Of a stretch of 64,000 nt of DNA, positions 44,653 through 52,921 are shown one piece after another; position 1 is the first letter of the stretch; every line of letters begins with the position of its first letter. This DNA is from CAYNRA01 sp046296415 (GTDB lineage: Bacteria; Bacteroidota; Bacteroidia; Cytophagales; Spirosomataceae). The translations under genes and the position numbers were made by a program. The stretch covers positions 1 to 64,000 of the forward strand of contig JBKBLN010000004.1 in NCBI GenBank assembly GCA_046296415.1, given 5' to 3'. Under the pieces are notes generated by a model. That model was not told the origin of the DNA. It did not search any database and was given only the letters and a program-made list of their open reading frames with translations.

Positions 44653-44693
44653 CTTATCCACACTCTTGTCCACAAAATAGGTGTGGATAAGTT
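44651..44693. promoter_or_regulatory. 13-bp inverted repeat with three DnaA-box-like sequences
   Basis: AACTTATCCACAC (44651-44663) pairs perfectly with 44681-44693. Each arm contains TTATCCACA, a consensus DnaA box, in opposite orientations (44654-44662 and 44682-44690). A third, near-consensus TTGTCCACA lies in the loop at 44666-44674. The structure also sits where a terminator for the beta-lactamase operon would be, but the downstream T run is weak (TTCTTTTGA). Confidence 0.5.
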
Positions 44694-44722
44694 CTTTTGA
44701 TGGGGATCTAAGCGGAATTTCG

Positions 44723-44730
44723 TATTCTTG
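44723..44730 (+). promoter_or_regulatory. Candidate -7 box next to the glycosyltransferase start codon
   Basis: TATTCTTG differs from TAnnTTTG at one position and ends 4 nt before ATG 44735. If used, the transcript would be leaderless or nearly so. Confidence 0.35.
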
Positions 44731-44734
44731 CGGC

Positions 44735-45904
44735 ATGAAACGTGTACTTGTGGTAGATCCGATGATCGAGGGGCATCATGCGGATTATCTTCTTCATCTA
44801 TTGCGATGGGCTTATTCTGGGTTTTTTGAGGGAGAAATGATCCTCTGGGTGGAGGCAACATTTGATCCAATCTGGCGTCAGGAATTTGGCAATACTTTGC
44901 CTTCCACCGTTCAAATTCATTATTTCCCTGAGCCAGACCGAACGATCTGGATGAATCAAAACATGGTTTTTCGCTCATTTTCGATGTGGAAACGTGTAAT
45001 AGCCATGGCCAACTTATGGAAGGTCGATCATGTCTTATTGATGTATTTGGATATTCCACAGCTCGGTGTTTCCTGTGCTTTTCGCCCTAAATTTCAGGTT
45101 TCCGGCATTTTGTTTCGGCCCAATTTTCATTATCCCGTCACGGGTTGGAAAGCTAAGGTAGGTCAATGGGGAAAAAAAACCTTATTAGCCCTTTTACTGA
45201 AACGCTCCTTTGTTCAAACCATTTGGACCTTGGACGCTACCGCTGTTCAGGCTCCAGACTTTTCCAGTTATCCACATTTTAAAGTAATTAGAGATCCGGT
45301 ACGGTACATACCCCAATCGGAAGAAAAAAAAGTGAGCGCTCGAGCGTTCTATCGTTGGCCGGCAGGAAAAAAAGTATTTCTTCTTTTTGGCCACTTGGAT
45401 GAACGCAAAGGGGTAACGATATTGCTGGAAGCCATCACTCGTCTTTCCAAAGAGGAATTACAGGGTTCTATGTTTTTATTGGCTGGAAAACTGGCTCCTC
45501 ACCTAAAGCCTGATATAGACCATTGGTTACCTCTAGCTCAACAAGTGGCGGATGTTCGGACCGACTTTAGGTCGTTGGCTGCCGAGGAAATCGATGTTTT
45601 GTTTGACCTCAGTGATTACATCTTGGCTTTGTACCAACGTCATGTTGGGATGGCCTCGGTGGTTGTCCGTGCAGGATTGTCAGGGAAGCCTTTATGGGCA
45701 TCGGATTTTGGTTATCTGGGCCATTTAGTTCGTGACTATGCGCTGGGCACGGTGGTTGCGAGTGAAGATCCCGAGGCCGTGGCACAATCCTTGCGGGAAA
45801 TCGTCAGGCGCGGAATTCCTTTCAATCCGGATTCACTTGAACGGATAGCACAAGAGGCATCCCCCGAGCTTTTTGCCAGACGTTTGTTAGGAGACCTTCC
45901 CTGA
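44735..45904 (+). CDS. GT-B-fold glycosyltransferase, family 4-like
   Basis: A 389-residue protein from ATG 44735 (MKRVLVVDPMIEGHHADYLL); a GTG at 44681 in the same frame lies inside the upstream hairpin and is unlikely. The N-terminal lobe begins with a Rossmann strand and GHH motif. The C-terminal lobe has FLLFGHLDERKGVTILLEAI and LYQRHVGMASVVVRAGLSGKPLWASDFG, typical of Glycos_transf_1 nucleotide-sugar binding. No signal peptide. Donor and acceptor are unknown. It lies 17 bp upstream of the NUDIX-type regulator gene. Confidence 0.8.
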   Translation: MKRVLVVDPMIEGHHADYLLHLLRWAYSGFFEGEMILWVEATFDPIWRQEFGNTLPSTVQIHYFPEPDRTIWMNQNMVFRSFSMWKRVIAMANLWKVDHVLLMYLDIPQLGVSCAFRPKFQVSGILFRPNFHYPVTGWKAKVGQWGKKTLLALLLKRSFVQTIWTLDATAVQAPDFSSYPHFKVIRDPVRYIPQSEEKKVSARAFYRWPAGKKVFLLFGHLDERKGVTILLEAITRLSKEELQGSMFLLAGKLAPHLKPDIDHWLPLAQQVADVRTDFRSLAAEEIDVLFDLSDYILALYQRHVGMASVVVRAGLSGKPLWASDFGYLGHLVRDYALGTVVASEDPEAVAQSLREIVRRGIPFNPDSLERIAQEASPELFARRLLGDLP

Positions 45905-45910
45905 ATTTTC

Positions 45911-45918
45911 TAATTTTG
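45911..45918 (+). promoter_or_regulatory. Candidate -7 box next to the NUDIX regulator start codon
   Basis: TAATTTTG is a full match to TAnnTTTG and ends 3 nt before ATG 45922. A transcript from it would start at or within the start codon. Confidence 0.35.
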
Positions 45919-45921
45919 AGT

Positions 45922-46644
45922 ATGGCATCAACACTTTCGCCGAATTCAACCGCGATCGAAGCGGGTTTTTTACCTCATATTGCGTACGACAGTGTCGTTT
46001 TTGGTTTTGATGGTGAGCGTTTGAAAATACTCATCATGGAATACCACAATACCCGTCTTTTTGCGTTACCCGGTGGCTTTGTTCGTTTGAATGAGAGCCT
46101 AGATTCTGCGGTTCGTCGCGGTTTGGCCGAACGAACCGGATTGTCGGATATCTATTTAGAGCAATTTCATACCTTCGGTAGCTTGGAACGTTATGTTCCG
46201 GAGGTAATGCGCCGGATATTGGAGAGCAACATGCCGGGATTTCGGGAGGATCATTGGCTTTTGGATCGATTTATTTCAGTAGGATATTATGCACTCATCC
46301 ATTACGATCACGTGGTGCCACGTCCAGATGCTCTGTCGGATAGCTGCCAATGGTACTCCATTGATGAACTTCCACCGCTGATGTTGGACCACGCTCACAT
46401 GGTTTCCAAAGCATTGGATACCCTTCGTCGAAATGTGGATGAGAAACTTCCCCAAGCAGATCTTTTACCCGAACGTTTCACCATGAAACAACTTCAAAAA
46501 GTGTATGAGTCGATCCTAGGTACTCCTATGCGAAGAACCAGTTTTCAGCGGCGGATGTTGGGCAATCCATGGCTGGAACGTCATGAGAAACAATTTAATG
46601 GTGGTGCACACAAGGCACCATTTCTTTACAGCTTTAAAAGATAA
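45922..46644 (+). CDS. NUDIX-domain transcriptional regulator (NrtR-like)
   Basis: A 240-residue protein from ATG 45922. The N-terminal NUDIX fold (about residues 20-150) has an altered box (GGFVRLNESLDSAVRRGLAERTGL instead of GX5EX7REUXEEXGU), which suggests ligand binding rather than hydrolysis. The C-terminal ~85 residues form a winged helix (RFTMKQLQKVYESILG, RRTSFQRRMLG) as in NrtR-type regulators of NAD or sugar metabolism. The target genes are not evident here. It is followed by a bidirectional terminator shared with the aldolase gene. Confidence 0.85.
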   Translation: MASTLSPNSTAIEAGFLPHIAYDSVVFGFDGERLKILIMEYHNTRLFALPGGFVRLNESLDSAVRRGLAERTGLSDIYLEQFHTFGSLERYVPEVMRRILESNMPGFREDHWLLDRFISVGYYALIHYDHVVPRPDALSDSCQWYSIDELPPLMLDHAHMVSKALDTLRRNVDEKLPQADLLPERFTMKQLQKVYESILGTPMRRTSFQRRMLGNPWLERHEKQFNGGAHKAPFLYSFKR

Positions 46645-46650
46645 AAAAGT

Positions 46651-46674
46651 AAAGCCACCTGGTAAGGTGGCTTT
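46651..46674. terminator. Bidirectional terminator between NUDIX regulator and aldolase
   Basis: AAAGCCACC (46651-46659) pairs perfectly with GGTGGCTTT (46666-46674) around TGGTAA. On the minus strand it is followed by a T run; on the plus strand the arm itself ends in TTT. Confidence 0.88.
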
Positions 46675-46694
46675 AGGTGTCAAGCGGTAAACAA

Positions 46695-47777
46695 TTAAAA
46701 TAACCCTTCGTTGCGATTGATGCAGTTGAGATCTTCGAAAGCTACTTTTAACCTTTCAACCATGGATTCCTCGCCCTTTCGTAACCAAACCCGAGGATCA
46801 TAGTATTTTTTATTTGGGGAATCTGCACCTTCTGGATTTCCTAATTGTCCTTGAAGGTAAGCCTCATTTTTCTGGTAGTATTTTAAAACACCTTCCCAAG
46901 TAGACCACTGCATATCGGTGTCAATGTTCATTTTAACCGCACCGTATTCAATGGCTTCCCGAATTTCTTCGCGGCTCGATCCTGAACCACCATGGAAAAC
47001 GAAGTTAACAGGAAGTTCACCCGTTCCAAATTTCTCTTGAATGTAATCTTGTGAGTTTTTCAAGATAATGGGTTGCAGAGAGACATTACCAGGTTTGTAA
47101 ACCCCATGAACGTTTCCAAAGGCAGCGGCTACTGTAAAATTAGCCGAAATCTTTGAAAGCTCCTCGTAGGCATACGCAACCTCAGCTGGTTGTGTGTATA
47201 GCTTTGACGAATCAACATCGGAGTTATCAACACCATCTTCTTCCCCTCCCGTTACGCCAAGTTCAATTTCGATAGTCATGCCCATCTTGGCCATTCTTTC
47301 TAAATATTTCGCCGAAATCTCGATGTTTTCCTCGATCGGTTCTTCTGAAAGATCCAACATGTGCGATGAGAACAACGGTTTACCATGCTGAGCAAAGAAC
47401 TTCTCACCCGCATCCAATAGCCCATCAATCCAAGGCAATAACTTTTTAGCACAGTGATCGGTATGCAAAACAACAGGCACCCCATAGGCTTCGGCTAGTT
47501 GATGCACGTGCATAGCACCTGCAATAGAACCCGCTATGGCTGCTTTCTGCCCTTCATTGGACAGGCTTTTTCCAGCATAGAAAATACCACCTCCATTGGA
47601 AAACTGAATGATAACAGGCGAGTTCACGGCCTTGGCAGTTTCTAATACGGCATTGATTGAGTTCGTTCCTACCACGTTGACAGCCGGAAGAGCGTAGTTG
47701 TTTTCATTGGCATGTCGCAACAACTGGTTGAGGGCTTCCCCAGTCACCACCCCTGGCTTAATAAGCGATTGGCTCAT
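46695..47777 (-). CDS. fbaA: Class II fructose-bisphosphate aldolase
   Basis: A 360-residue zinc aldolase from ATG 47777 (MSQSLIKPGVVTG), preferred over an upstream in-frame ATG because the family starts here. The key segments are YALPAVNVVGTNSINAVLE, the zinc/active-site stretch PVVLHTDHCAKKLLP, EIELGVTGGEEDGVDN, AFGNVHGVYKPGN with the second zinc histidine, and FHGGSGSSREEI for phosphate binding. The length and the KKLLPWIDGLL segment place it with the E. coli FbaA-type class IIA enzymes. It cleaves fructose-1,6-bisphosphate in glycolysis and works in reverse in gluconeogenesis. It is a single-gene unit. Confidence 0.95.
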   Translation of the reverse strand: MSQSLIKPGVVTGEALNQLLRHANENNYALPAVNVVGTNSINAVLETAKAVNSPVIIQFSNGGGIFYAGKSLSNEGQKAAIAGSIAGAMHVHQLAEAYGVPVVLHTDHCAKKLLPWIDGLLDAGEKFFAQHGKPLFSSHMLDLSEEPIEENIEISAKYLERMAKMGMTIEIELGVTGGEEDGVDNSDVDSSKLYTQPAEVAYAYEELSKISANFTVAAAFGNVHGVYKPGNVSLQPIILKNSQDYIQEKFGTGELPVNFVFHGGSGSSREEIREAIEYGAVKMNIDTDMQWSTWEGVLKYYQKNEAYLQGQLGNPEGADSPNKKYYDPRVWLRKGEESMVERLKVAFEDLNCINRNEGLF

Positions 47778-47882
47778 AAATAGAATCAAATTTGGATTTA
47801 AAAAAGATTTAATTTGGTTATGATTAGTCGGATGAAGTATGAAGAGGTTAAGTCGTTCAAAAATACACAATTCCCTTGGGAT

Positions 47883-48575
47883 TCACGAAAATTGACCTTT
47901 CAAATACTGTTGCCTTTGGTCCTCCGGCATTTTTTCGATGGCATAGCGCAAGGCGGTTCGGGGCAAATTGGCATAATGTTGACGAATAAAAGCTTCCACA
48001 GCTCGACCTCCTTTTCGTTTCCATGCTTCACGCAACATCCACCCTAGCGCTTTGTGGATCAGGTCATGTGGATGATGGAGCAATAGGTCTCCCAATCGAA
48101 AAAGATCGCGATAATCGTCTTTCCGGATAAAATACAAGGTCGCAACTAAGGCGCTCCGTTGAGTCCAAAGGTGGTCAGTGCAAGCCCATTCGTCTAAAAT
48201 GGACCGGTCTTTATCCCACAAATAAGCGCCTACCAAGGAGGCTACAGATACATCCACTAAGTCCCAATTGTTGATCAAGTCCAAATGATTGACATACAGT
48301 TGAAACATAGCTTCCGGTTCTTTTTTGGCTTTATAAACGGCAATGAGTAAAACAGCTAATCGCACCTCATGCACTGGGTGCTGAAGGTACGTCGCAAGCT
48401 CAGGGGAGGATAAATGCCGAAAATGACGCGCTATTTCACGAACTTCTGGGTTCGTAATTCCCCAGAATACATCATGAGCGCCATATTGGCCGGGGCCTGT
48501 TTTAAAAAACCGTTGTGCGAGTAACGCTTTTTGAGGATTGGCCTTGGCTTCAAGTGCTTGGATCAAGGTAGACAT
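47883..48575 (-). CDS. DNA alkylation repair protein, AlkD-like
   Basis: A 230-residue helical HEAT-repeat protein. The sequence (YGAHDVFWGITNPEVREIARHF, VHEVRLAVLLIAVYKAKKE, INNWDLVDVSVASLVGAYLWDKDR, RSALVATLYFIRKDDYRD, ALGWMLREAWKRKG) matches the DNA alkylation repair (AlkC/AlkD) family, including the conserved tryptophan and aspartate residues around NNWDLVD that stack on damaged DNA. AlkD-type enzymes remove N3- and N7-alkylated purines. It is transcribed divergently from an FMN reductase gene, with a 72-bp shared gap. Confidence 0.9.
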   Translation of the reverse strand: MSTLIQALEAKANPQKALLAQRFFKTGPGQYGAHDVFWGITNPEVREIARHFRHLSSPELATYLQHPVHEVRLAVLLIAVYKAKKEPEAMFQLYVNHLDLINNWDLVDVSVASLVGAYLWDKDRSILDEWACTDHLWTQRSALVATLYFIRKDDYRDLFRLGDLLLHHPHDLIHKALGWMLREAWKRKGGRAVEAFIRQHYANLPRTALRYAIEKMPEDQRQQYLKGQFS

Positions 48576-48647
48576 AGGGAATGAGGAAATTTTGAACCGA
48601 AAATACTGTATTTTGTTTATTGATCAAGCAGCTTATCCAACGGTACA

Positions 48648-49169
48648 ATGCATTTAATCGTCGGGACCAATCGTCCCAATTCATCCACTCACAAACTGGC
48701 TCGGTACTATCAACACATGTTGGAATCCCGAGGTGTTTCATCGGAAATTCTGGCCTTGACAGACCTCCCGCACGACTTTGCTTTCTCGGCGCTCTACCAA
48801 AATTCAGGTAAAAATCCTGCATTTCAAGTGTATCAAGAGAAGATTGACGCGGGCGACAAATTTGTTTTTTTTGTCCCCGAGTACAACCATTCTTTTCCCG
48901 GTGCGCTCAAGACCTTCTTAGATGGCCTTCGCTATCCCGATACCTTCCATGGGAAAAAAGCGGCATTGGTGGGTCTTTCTGCCGGGGTATTGGGAAATGC
49001 TGTGGGTTTGAGTCACCTAAGTGATATCCTGTCTTACATGGGTGCGGATGTCCTTGGACTTCGACTCAAGTTCGGCCAGTTTTACCAACATTTTGATGGT
49101 GAAAAAATTACCTTTCCTGTTTACCAGCAATTCCTTGAAAAGCAGATTGACCAATTGATCGCCTTTTAA
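48648..49169 (+). CDS. NADPH-dependent FMN reductase family protein
   Basis: A 173-residue flavodoxin-fold protein. The phosphate-binding loop GTNRPNSSTHKLA opens the protein, and the flavin-contact motif VPEYNHSFPGALKTFLDGL sits near residue 83-101, as in NADPH-dependent FMN/azo/chromate reductases. No signal peptide. It reduces flavin or quinone-like substrates with NAD(P)H; the physiological substrate is unknown. The gene converges with the aminopeptidase-like gene, and the two stops overlap by 4 bp. Confidence 0.9.
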   Translation: MHLIVGTNRPNSSTHKLARYYQHMLESRGVSSEILALTDLPHDFAFSALYQNSGKNPAFQVYQEKIDAGDKFVFFVPEYNHSFPGALKTFLDGLRYPDTFHGKKAALVGLSAGVLGNAVGLSHLSDILSYMGADVLGLRLKFGQFYQHFDGEKITFPVYQQFLEKQIDQLIAF

Positions 49170-50167
49170 TGCTTCAAAAAAGTGATCAATCCTTCGAAGT
49201 AGGTCTTTTGGTCATCGTAAAATGCCATGTGGCTTCCCTTAGGACAATATACATAGTGCCCTTTCGGAAGTAATTTTGACATCTCTTCCATGTGCTTAGG
49301 GTCCATGGTGTCATGTTGTGCTCCAATGACCAATGCCGGAATTTGAATGTCCTTCAAGTTGGCTTTCCGATCCCACTTAGCCAACTTACCTGCAATCCCA
49401 AATTCACTCGGCCCTTGCATGGTCACGTACAAAGATTGGTTCATTTTGGCAAATGAGCGATTGACAGGTTCAGGCCATTGGGCAGAGGGAAAACGCAGGA
49501 CATGCTTTTCATAAAAATGAGGAATTAGTAATTCCATGTACCGAGGGTTACTGAAATCATTTCGGGCCTCTATGGCACGTACTTCCTTTAAAACCTCCGC
49601 TGGGAGCTGCTTAGCCAAGACTTGATCGGCGTATTGTCCGTATTCTGGGCAGCTCGACATCATGTTTGAAATGATGAGTCCCTTCATATTTTTTTGGTAT
49701 TTCAAGGCATATTCCATTGCCAATATACCGCCCCAAGAATGGCCCAATAGATAGAAATTCGTTTCATCTAATTTCAATGCCTTCCGGACTTGCTCCACTT
49801 CCTCCACATACCGTGGCAGATCCCAAAGGGTGGTGTCCTGAGGATTTTCCGAATTTCCACAACCCAATTGATCATAATAAATAAATTCGATTCCCTCCGC
49901 CGGAAAAAAATTCTCAAAACACTCAAAGTATTCATGAGTAGCCCCAGGACCACCATTTAACAGCAATACCTTGATGCTTGGATGATTGCCAACGCGCTTT
50001 GTCCAAACCTGGAATGTTCCTTTGGGTGTTTCGACGGGAATAAGCTTTACACCACCCGTTTGAACCGAATCTGAATTTGGGGCAAAATACGTCAAGGAGG
50101 TAGAATCCTGTTGGGTTTGGCAGCTCCAAACCAATAAAGCGGAAAGAATCAATACATAAGACTTCAT
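49166..50167 (-). CDS. Proline iminopeptidase-family alpha/beta hydrolase (lipoprotein)
   Basis: A 333-residue alpha/beta hydrolase with a lipoprotein signal (LLVWSC), so it is probably anchored in the envelope. The oxyanion motif LLNGGPGATHEYF and the nucleophile elbow LGHSWGGILAMEYAL are intact; the aspartate lies in VIGAQHDTMDP and the histidine in KGSHMAFYDD. This fits the proline iminopeptidase (S33) family, which releases N-terminal proline or hydrolyses short peptides. Other S33 hydrolase functions are possible. It is followed by, and converges with, the FMN reductase gene. Confidence 0.88.
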   Translation of the reverse strand: MKSYVLILSALLVWSCQTQQDSTSLTYFAPNSDSVQTGGVKLIPVETPKGTFQVWTKRVGNHPSIKVLLLNGGPGATHEYFECFENFFPAEGIEFIYYDQLGCGNSENPQDTTLWDLPRYVEEVEQVRKALKLDETNFYLLGHSWGGILAMEYALKYQKNMKGLIISNMMSSCPEYGQYADQVLAKQLPAEVLKEVRAIEARNDFSNPRYMELLIPHFYEKHVLRFPSAQWPEPVNRSFAKMNQSLYVTMQGPSEFGIAGKLAKWDRKANLKDIQIPALVIGAQHDTMDPKHMEEMSKLLPKGHYVYCPKGSHMAFYDDQKTYFEGLITFLKH

Positions 50168-50180
50168 GCATTTGTAAGGA

Positions 50181-50777
50181 TTAGGGTGATCTTTTTTTTC
50201 GACGGACTCGATATACTACCCGCACGATTCGTCCTGATGCAGGGTACTGTCGTTCAGAGGTCAAGTTATTAACAATCAAGGCAATAAGCAAGAGGGTTAA
50301 TACACCCGTCAGGACAGGAAATACCACATAAAAGTATCCTAATGCTTTGATCTTTTCTGAACCCGCTACCGCAATGAGGGCTGTCGCCCCTCCTGGTGGA
50401 TGCAATGTTTTGGTGACCTGCATGGCGATGATGGAGGTGGAAACCGCCAAAGGAGCGGTTATCCAAAGTATATCGGGAAACCATTGGGCAATACTTACGC
50501 CGATCAACGCACTGATCAAATGTCCCCCAACGAGGTTTCGAGGTTGAGCCAACGGGCTCTGAATCACACCGTAAATTAGAACACTGGTTGCCCCGAAGGA
50601 TCCAATGAGGAACACTTGATCGGATGGGGCGAGGTAGCGTTCTTGAAAAAAGGCAATCAAGCCGATACCTAAAAATGAGCCCAAGAACGTCCAAACCATG
50701 TCTTTCCCATTCCACCATGTTTCTCGGTAGGCAATGAATTTTCCAATTCGATAGGTTCGTTTCAAGGACTTAGCCAT
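50181..50777 (-). CDS. HPP-family membrane protein
   Basis: A 198-residue membrane protein from ATG 50777; the frame stays open further upstream, but that part overlaps the acyltransferase gene and has no family similarity. The family motifs are visible: FLIGSFGATSVLIYG, PLAQPRNLVGGHLISALIGV and the name-giving TLHPPGGATALIAV. Four to five hydrophobic helices are present. Some HPP proteins transport nitrite into chloroplasts or cyanobacteria; the bacterial role is generally unknown. The C-terminal tail is strongly basic (RVVYRVRRKKR). It sits 61 bp after the acyltransferase gene on the same strand. Confidence 0.88.
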   Translation of the reverse strand: MAKSLKRTYRIGKFIAYRETWWNGKDMVWTFLGSFLGIGLIAFFQERYLAPSDQVFLIGSFGATSVLIYGVIQSPLAQPRNLVGGHLISALIGVSIAQWFPDILWITAPLAVSTSIIAMQVTKTLHPPGGATALIAVAGSEKIKALGYFYVVFPVLTGVLTLLLIALIVNNLTSERQYPASGRIVRVVYRVRRKKRSP

Positions 50778-50838
50778 ATTGTTTCTATTGAGGTTAACTA
50801 AACCTTGGGGTTTTGTTTCGTTACCTCCAGGTTTGGAT

Positions 50839-51987
50839 TTATATGTATTGCAACCAACTTTTCGGGTATTTCTTTTTCCATTCATAGAAAAAACGACAAG
50901 GATAGTACATCCCCAACACCACCGCTGGCCAAAGTACATAAATCCAAAACAAAGATACTCCAGATACGCTATTTTGAGGTCTTCCAAAGGTCCCGGAGGT
51001 AAATTCCCATTGTTCCCATGGAATGCCTTGGCTCAATAAGACCACGAATAAAAGGCTGTGAATCAGGAAAAAATGAACGATAAAGAAAAAAAGGGGGACT
51101 TGGCCGTACTGAACGCAAAAAGTCTGAAGGCGTTTTGGCCAGGTCGGAACCCAGGCGAGGAGGAAGAACATGCCACCTAACGTGATGGATGCAAAAGCCC
51201 AAGATGGGGGATATTTGGAGGCATTAAAAAATGAAAGGATGGTTTTTGTTTGAAAATCGCCTGGGATTGGATTTCCCTCGATACCCATCCCGCGCACAAC
51301 CACAAATAATAAGAGGCAAAAAATACCAAGTTTGAGCCAAACAGGTGATTGCATCGCTTGAGTGCGGTGAAATACCGGGCCAAGTCCTAGGCCAAGGAAC
51401 ATAAATCCTAGCCATGGAATGGGAGGATAACCTACAATGAACAATCGATCCATCCACGAAAAAGCGGTAGGGGATAGAAGGCCTATCCAAACTGAGTTCC
51501 CCGGTACGTTTTGTTGGGATATCCAGGTCAATGCCGGATTATGGAGAAGCAATATAAGCAGCCCACTGACTAAAAACATTCGAGGGGACAACCACGAGAT
51601 AAAAAAACTTACGAATAGTAAACCCAACCCTGTGCTGCCAATAACTTCCAGCAGCAAGGTATGAAAGGCGGGGTCAAAATACAATCCTAAGTTGAAGAGT
51701 GTAAACTCTAGGAGCAACAAAACGAAACCACGGATGCGAAGGTATCTGGGCATTTCGAATGCCTTTTGTTGATGTCGAAGAAAAACGGACGTGCCGGCTA
51801 AAAAAACAAAGGTAGGTGCACAAAGGTGGGTGATGTATCGGGTAAAAAATAGAAAGGGGGTGGTTGTATTGAGGTCAGTGGGACTTTGGGTGAGTGAGTC
51901 CACATGCAGTAAGTCCCGAACGTGATCGAGTGCCATGAGCATCATAACCACCCCCCGAACGACATCCAAGGTAACAATTCGCTTCAT
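50839..51987 (-). CDS. Heparan-alpha-glucosaminide acetyltransferase-like membrane protein (DUF1624)
   Basis: A 382-residue polytopic membrane protein. The N-terminus LDVVRGVVMMLMALDHVRD is diagnostic for the HGSNAT/YeiB-like DUF1624 family, with the catalytic-type Asp-His pair. FTRYITHLCAPTFVFLAGTSVFLR follows, then about ten hydrophobic helices. Members are thought to acylate glycans across the membrane; the bacterial substrate is unknown. Its ATG overlaps the stop of the upstream Ada-like gene by 4 bp, so the two are co-transcribed. Confidence 0.87.
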   Translation of the reverse strand: MKRIVTLDVVRGVVMMLMALDHVRDLLHVDSLTQSPTDLNTTTPFLFFTRYITHLCAPTFVFLAGTSVFLRHQQKAFEMPRYLRIRGFVLLLLEFTLFNLGLYFDPAFHTLLLEVIGSTGLGLLFVSFFISWLSPRMFLVSGLLILLLHNPALTWISQQNVPGNSVWIGLLSPTAFSWMDRLFIVGYPPIPWLGFMFLGLGLGPVFHRTQAMQSPVWLKLGIFCLLLFVVVRGMGIEGNPIPGDFQTKTILSFFNASKYPPSWAFASITLGGMFFLLAWVPTWPKRLQTFCVQYGQVPLFFFIVHFFLIHSLLFVVLLSQGIPWEQWEFTSGTFGRPQNSVSGVSLFWIYVLWPAVVLGMYYPCRFFYEWKKKYPKSWLQYI

Positions 51988-52853
51988 TTTTTATCATTAT
52001 TTTGGAGTGCATCATTAGCCACGGCGGCGTTTTCCCATCCGAGCAAGGCGGCTTTCCGAATGGGTCCCCACATATATCCTCCAAGGTGCCCTGAGGCTTG
52101 AATGACGCGATGGCAAGGTATGATAAAAGCAATGGGATTGCTTCCAATGGCGGTCCCAACGGCCCTAGAAGCAGTAGGTTGCCCAATTTCGTGAGCCAGT
52201 TGGCCATAGGTGGATCGGGCTCCCATCGGAATTTTTAAGAGGGCCTCCCAAACCTTGAGCTGAAACGGCGTCCCTTTCAAGTGGAGTTTAATTTGAGGCA
52301 AATTCCCCGTAGGAAATTGGAAGAAGGTCACCACAGGATGTAGACTTTTATCTTGACTGGGCTGGATCTGGGCAAACGGAAATCGCAAGTGAAGAGCCGT
52401 CAGGCCTTCCTCCAAGCTATCGTGGAAGCCCAGGTAACAAATCCCTTGGTGAGTTGTCGCCATTAAAATAGGACCAAAGGGAGTCGATTCCATTTGATAG
52501 GCGATGGTCAAGGATTTTCCTCCCCGCTTGTATTCCCCGGGCGACATCGCCTCCAGCTTGATGAATAAATCGTGTAGGCGACTGGTGCTGGATAATCCTG
52601 TTTGATGTGCCACTTCAAACAATGTAGCGCTCGGTTGCTTGAGTAAACTCTTGGCGTATTGAATGCTGATGTATTGAAGAAATTTCTTTGGCGTAGTGCC
52701 TGCCCATTCTTGAAAAAGGCGTTGAAAATGAAAAGGACTGAGGTGCACGTGCTCTGCGATTTCTTCTAGGCTGGGCTGGGAGGTAAAGTGAGTTTGAATG
52801 AATTCGATTGCTTTGGCGATTCGTTCATACTGATGGGGGGTAGATTCGTTCAT
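51984..52853 (-). CDS. Ada-like protein: AraC-type HTH fused to methylguanine-DNA methyltransferase
   Basis: A 289-residue fusion. Residues 1-105 form an AraC-type double helix-turn-helix (PSLEEIAEHVHLSPFHFQRLFQEW, SATLFEVAHQTGLSSTSRLHDLF). Residues 115-275 are the O6-methylguanine-DNA methyltransferase, with the acceptor cysteine C247 in IIPCHRVI and GTPFQLKVWEAL upstream. The N-terminal zinc domain of E. coli Ada, which accepts methyl groups from phosphotriesters, is missing. This protein can therefore repair O6-alkylguanine but cannot be activated by the classical Ada switch. It is upstream of, and overlaps, the DUF1624 gene. Confidence 0.92.
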   Translation of the reverse strand: MNESTPHQYERIAKAIEFIQTHFTSQPSLEEIAEHVHLSPFHFQRLFQEWAGTTPKKFLQYISIQYAKSLLKQPSATLFEVAHQTGLSSTSRLHDLFIKLEAMSPGEYKRGGKSLTIAYQMESTPFGPILMATTHQGICYLGFHDSLEEGLTALHLRFPFAQIQPSQDKSLHPVVTFFQFPTGNLPQIKLHLKGTPFQLKVWEALLKIPMGARSTYGQLAHEIGQPTASRAVGTAIGSNPIAFIIPCHRVIQASGHLGGYMWGPIRKAALLGWENAAVANDALQNNDKK

Positions 52854-52921
52854 GCCGTGGTATCATTTGGATATCAAAGATCGAATGTGGAGGTCAAGAA
52901 AAAAATCCGATTCTTGCGGGC

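Noticed and set aside
44651..44693. DnaA-box cluster as the replication origin
   Set aside because: No dnaA, dnaN or A+T-rich unwinding region is near, and three boxes in a hairpin next to an operon end fit a terminator or a minor DnaA site equally well.
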